A stretch of DNA of 64,000 nt from Actinomyces dentalis DSM 19115 (GTDB taxonomy: Bacteria > Actinomycetota > Actinomycetes > Actinomycetales > Actinomycetaceae): the NCBI RefSeq assembly GCF_000429225.1, contig NZ_AUBL01000014.1, positions 1 through 64,000 of the forward strand, given 5' to 3'. The notes below the pieces were generated by a model, which was not told where the DNA came from, did no database searches, and worked only from the letters and a program-made list of their open reading frames with translations. How positions within the stretch are numbered: the first letter of the stretch is position 1; every line of letters starts with the position of its first letter. Position numbers and translations under genes: made by a program. Shown here one piece after another: positions 60,904-64,000 of this stretch.

Positions 60904-62028
60904 TCAGTTCGCCGTGCCGGGCAGGCGCGGAACGGCGTCGGGATGGGCCTCAAGATACTCCTGGACCGTGTCGGTGGCGAGGGCCCCGTACAGCGGCGTG
61001 TCGGCGGCCTCGTCGCGCACGACGATGGACTGGCCGTCCTCGCTCGTGCCCGTCCCGGCCGTGGGAATGGTGAGGAAATTGATGTTGCGCGAGCGCAGGC
61101 CGCGCAGATCGATCGCCAGGGACTGCATCTCGTCGATGGTGAAGCCCTCGTCCACCGCCATGGTCCGCACGACGGCGGACAGGAAGCCGTAGAGCCTGGT
61201 CGGGTCGGTCAGGATCCCGCCGTGCAGGACCTGCGAGACGATGGCCCGCATCCAGGACTGCTGGCGGTTGATGCGGTCGAAGTCCCCGCCCGGCAGGCTC
61301 TTGCGCTCGCGCGTGTAGGCCAGCGCCTGGGCGCCGTTCAGTCGCTGGGCGCCGGCCGGGAACTGCGTGTCCGCCAGGGTCTGGGGGGTCTTGAGATTGA
61401 TGACGACGCCGCCGATCTCATCGGTCAGGGCCTCGAAGGACTCGAAGTCGGCGATGACGAAGTGGTCGATGTGCACGCCGGTGAGCTGCTCGACGGTCTG
61501 GATGGTCAGGCTGGGGCCGCCGTAGGAGTAGGCGGCGTTGATCTTGGCCTGGCCGTAGCCGGGCACCTCCACCCAGGTGTCGCGCGGAATCGACACGACG
61601 GAGACCTCCTGGCGGTCGCCGCTGACCTGGACGATCATGATCGCGTCGGTGCGCTGGGCACCGGCCTCCCACTGGGAGGGGTCGCCGGCGCTGATGCGCG
61701 AGTCCGAGCCCAGCACGAGGATATTGGTCGCCGGCTTCTGGTTCGCGCCCACGGACTGCTGGGGGGCGCGCGTCGAGATCGCCGAGAAGGGGTCGTCGAT
61801 CGTCTCGATCTTCGAGCCCAGCGAGTGGCGCAGCCACAGGCCCAGGGCCCCCACCCCCAGCACGAGTACCAGGACCACGGCCAGGACCGAGACGAGCCCG
61901 ATCCTCCACGCGCGCCTCCGCCGGCGCGGCGCGGCCACCCTCCCCTCGTCGGCGGAGGCGGCCGACGCCGCCGGCTCCTCGGGGGTCGGCGCGGAGACGG
62001 CGCTCGGACTCGGGGTGCTGTCGCTCAT
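60904..62028 (-). CDS. LytR-CpsA-Psr (LCP) family cell-wall glycopolymer ligase
   Basis: Attaches glycopolymers from lipid carriers to the cell wall. The 374-residue protein has a cytoplasmic N terminus (1-40, Arg-rich at the end), one transmembrane helix (about 43-66) and an extracellular LCP domain: NILVLGSDSR, RTDAIMIVQV, VSIPRDTWVEVPGYG, KINAAYSYGG, and LAYTRERKSLPGGDFDRINRQ. ATG at 62028 is preferred over 62094, which lies in the ilvE gap and lacks homology; CCTATA just upstream may be a -10 box. Confidence 0.93.
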   Translation of the reverse strand: MSDSTPSPSAVSAPTPEEPAASAASADEGRVAAPRRRRRAWRIGLVSVLAVVLVLVLGVGALGLWLRHSLGSKIETIDDPFSAISTRAPQQSVGANQKPATNILVLGSDSRISAGDPSQWEAGAQRTDAIMIVQVSGDRQEVSVVSIPRDTWVEVPGYGQAKINAAYSYGGPSLTIQTVEQLTGVHIDHFVIADFESFEALTDEIGGVVINLKTPQTLADTQFPAGAQRLNGAQALAYTRERKSLPGGDFDRINRQQSWMRAIVSQVLHGGILTDPTRLYGFLSAVVRTMAVDEGFTIDEMQSLAIDLRGLRSRNINFLTIPTAGTGTSEDGQSIVVRDEAADTPLYGALATDTVQEYLEAHPDAVPRLPGTAN

Positions 62029-62097
62029 GGGCTTATAGGACCACAGCTCCGGGCCCGGCACCCATCGCGCCCGGGACCCGGCGTCGAGGATCACACC

Positions 62098-63267
62098 TCA
62101 TGCGAGGCGGTACATCCACCCGTGGGGGTCCTCGGCGCGCCCGTACTGAATGGAGGTGAGGCGGTCGTGGATGTGGCGGGTGACCTCGCTCCCGTCGATG
62201 CTCACGTCGAAGCCCTCGCCCTTGAGCCGGCCCAGCGGCACGACGACGGCGGCGGTGCCGCAGGCGAAGACCTCGGTGACCGCCCCGGAGGCGATGTCGG
62301 ACAGCAGGCCCTCCAGGCTGATCGTGTCCTCCACGACCTCGCGCCCGGCGTCGGCCAGGAGCGTGATGATGGCGCTGCGGGTCGAGCCCTCCAGGATCGT
62401 GCCCGTCAGGCGCGGGGTGCGCACGGTGCCGTCGGCGCCCACGACCATGATGTTCATGCCGCCGAGCTCCTCGAGATTGGCCTGGGTCACGTCGTCGAGG
62501 AAGCAGACCTGCTCGCAGCCCTGCGCGGCGGCCTCCTGCTGGGGCAGGAGCGAGGAGGCGTAGTTGCCGCCCGTCTTGGCCGCGCCCGTGCCGCCGCGCC
62601 CGGCGCGGTGGTACTCCCGGGTGACCCAGATGCTGATGGGCTGCAGGCCGTGGGGGAAGTAGGCGCCGCAGGGGGAGGCGATGACGTAGTACTCGACGGC
62701 GCCGGCGGCGTGCACCCCCAGGAAGGCCTCCGAGGCGAAGGCGTAGGGGCGCAGGTAGAGCGACTGGCCCTCGCCGTCGGGCACCCAGGCCTCGTCGGCG
62801 CGCACGAGGTCGACCAGGGAGGCGATGAAGTCCTCCTCGGGCAGCTCGGGCAGGGCCAGGCGGCGGGCCGAGGCGGCCAGCCGGGCCGCGTTGTAGCGGG
62901 GGCGGAAGGTCCACACGCCGCCGTCGTCGTGGCGGTAGGCCTTGATGCCCTCGAAGATCTCCTGCCCGTAGTGCAGAACGGCGGCGGCCGGGGACAGGCT
63001 CAGGTCGCCGAAGGGGATGATGCCGCGCTCGCCCCAGCCCCCGTCGCGCGTCCAGCGGGCGTGGGCCATGTGGTCGGTGAAGACGGAGCCGAAGTGGAGG
63101 TCCCTCAGCGCCCGGGCGCGGGCGGCGTCGTCGGCGGCGCTCGGGTTGGGGGTCAGGGGGAAGCGGCCGGCCAGGGAGTCGGCGGGCGGGACCGGGACTG
63201 CGGCGGCGCGGGCGAGGGGCGTGGGAACGGGGCCGGGTGCGGGCGCGGCGGCCGGAGTCGTGGACAT
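62098..63267 (-). CDS. ilvE: Branched-chain amino acid aminotransferase
   Basis: PLP-dependent transaminase for Leu, Ile and Val. The 389-residue class IV enzyme has FGSVFTDHMAHARW, HYGQEIFEGIKAYR, the catalytic lysine in GTGAAKTGGNYASSL and EVFACGTAAVVVPLG. The N-terminal 25 residues are Ala/Pro-rich. TAGGGT lies 6 nt before the ATG (leaderless). leuB lies upstream on the same strand. Confidence 0.96.
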   Translation of the reverse strand: MSTTPAAAPAPGPVPTPLARAAAVPVPPADSLAGRFPLTPNPSAADDAARARALRDLHFGSVFTDHMAHARWTRDGGWGERGIIPFGDLSLSPAAAVLHYGQEIFEGIKAYRHDDGGVWTFRPRYNAARLAASARRLALPELPEEDFIASLVDLVRADEAWVPDGEGQSLYLRPYAFASEAFLGVHAAGAVEYYVIASPCGAYFPHGLQPISIWVTREYHRAGRGGTGAAKTGGNYASSLLPQQEAAAQGCEQVCFLDDVTQANLEELGGMNIMVVGADGTVRTPRLTGTILEGSTRSAIITLLADAGREVVEDTISLEGLLSDIASGAVTEVFACGTAAVVVPLGRLKGEGFDVSIDGSEVTRHIHDRLTSIQYGRAEDPHGWMYRLA

Positions 63268-63419
63268 GGGCCCACCCTACCGCCGCGATCAGTGGCCGGT
63301 CGGCGATGACCGCATGCCGACCCGGTCCGGCGCCCCGCCGTCGTGCAGCCCCGCCGTCAGCCGCACGCCGCCCGGCGCCGCCGGGACGCCGGTCCCCCGC
63401 ACCGCCGCGGTCCCGCCCG

Positions 63420-64000
63420 TCAGCGCCGCAGGGCGGCCGCGATCGCGTCGCCGATCTCGCTCGTGGAGCGCACCAGGGGCGCCCCGGCCCCGTTCGCCTC
63501 GGCCCGGGCCGCCATGTCGGCCCTCACGGCGGCGCGCACCCGGGCGGCGTCGCCGGCCCGGCCGAGGTGCTCCAGCAGCATGGCCACGGCGCCGATGGTG
63601 GCGGTCGGGTCCGCCTCGCCCCGCCCGGCGATGTCGGGGGCGGAGCCGTGGACGGGCTCGAACATGGAGGGGAGGGCGCCGTCCGGGTTGATGTTGCCCG
63701 AGGCGGCCAGCCCGATGCCGCCGGTGACGGCGCCGGCCTCGTCGGTGAGGATGTCGCCGAAGAGGTTGTCGGTGACGATGACGTCGAAGCGGCCCGGGTC
63801 GGTGACCATGTAGATGGCGGCGGCGTCGACGTGGTTGTAGTCGACGGCGACGTCGGGGTACTGCGCGCCCACGGCCTCGACGGTGCGCCGCCACAGGTGG
63901 CCGGCGTTGACGAGCACATTGTGCTTGTGGACCAGCGTGAGGCGGCCCCGGCGGGCGCGGGCCCGCTCGAAGGCGTAGCGCACGACGCGCTCGACCCCGT
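63420..64000 (-). CDS. leuB: 3-isopropylmalate dehydrogenase, C-terminal part (cut by window edge)
   Basis: Oxidises 3-isopropylmalate in leucine synthesis and may also serve the citramalate route. About 190 C-terminal residues are visible, continuing beyond 64000. Landmarks: [12 protein letters not shown], the metal-binding Asp residues in [36 protein letters not shown] and [13 protein letters not shown]. The start codon lies outside the window. Reading upstream the sequence is [12 protein letters not shown], as expected. Confidence 0.95.
   Translation of the reverse strand, partial: GVERVVRYAFERARARRGRLTLVHKHNVLVNAGHLWRRTVEAVGAQYPDVAVDYNHVDAAAIYMVTDPGRFDVIVTDNLFGDILTDEAGAVTGGIGLAASGNINPDGALPSMFEPVHGSAPDIAGRGEADPTATIGAVAMLLEHLGRAGDAARVRAAVRADMAARAEANGAGAPLVRSTSEIGDAIAAALRR

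Overview
This window is G+C-rich (roughly three quarters) chromosomal DNA from an actinobacterium, most likely of the Actinomyces/Actinomycetaceae type. Evidence: GTG starts, GC-saturated third codon positions, actinobacterial gene neighbourhoods (proS/DUF4439/rimP-nusA-ylxR-infB; clpS-DUF2017-murI-metallo-beta-lactamase; pncB/DUF3039-helicase; ftsE-ftsX-M23-smpB), a tmRNA tag ending DFALAA, and many genes that start 6-7 nt after a TANNNT -10 box (leaderless mRNAs).

Layout. 1-1719: a complete IS (IS1634/IS4-like) just beyond the 3' end of infB, where rbfA would be expected. 1796-6965: translation/transcription block rimP-nusA-ylxR-infB. 7064-14397: lipoprotein, large SF2 helicase, proS and small membrane proteins. 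14488-18088: membrane protein, metallo-beta-lactamase, murI, a DUF2017 gene broken by a 34-bp tandem duplication, clpS. 18161-22999: pncB, a DUF3039-helicase pair flanked by two inverted copies of a 31-bp-stem hairpin repeat, and nagB. 23073-26082: an ABC exporter pair and an HU-type protein. 26300-35706: a sialic-acid operon (binding protein, permease, fused permease-ATPase, ATPase, nanA, nanK, nanE) with a divergent GntR/FadR regulator. 35877-37859: a nucleobase permease fused to a degenerate OHCU-decarboxylase-like domain. 37860-43867: repeats, tmRNA, aldo/keto reductase, smpB, M23 hydrolase, ftsX, ftsE. 44001-52543: small ORFs, an SSB-like protein, two dynamin-like GTPases, tRNA-Arg, an FHA-ABC transporter, orn, tRNA-His. 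52721-57867: MarR/hydrolase pair and a tightly overlapped operon HTH-MoxR-VWA-repeat protein controlled by iterated palindromes. 57868-64000: deacetylase lipoprotein, cimA, a sugar-transferase remnant, an LCP protein, ilvE and the C-terminal part of leuB.

How genes work together. The nan operon should import sialic acid and convert it to GlcNAc-6-P; nagB (separate locus) continues to fructose-6-P, while nagA and a sialidase are not in the window. FtsEX with the coiled-coil M23 protein forms a division-linked cell-wall hydrolase system. ssrA and smpB, both parts of ribosome rescue, lie 1.2 kb apart. cimA, ilvE and leuB belong to branched-chain amino-acid synthesis.

The most unusual items are the four-gene HTH-MoxR-VWA operon whose last product is built of thirteen 13-14-residue W-x-x-A-G repeats, the family of long hairpin repeats with 11-nt loops, and the permease-OHCU fusion that seems to lack its catalytic histidine. 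No CRISPR array, rRNA, prophage or recognisable defence island was seen.
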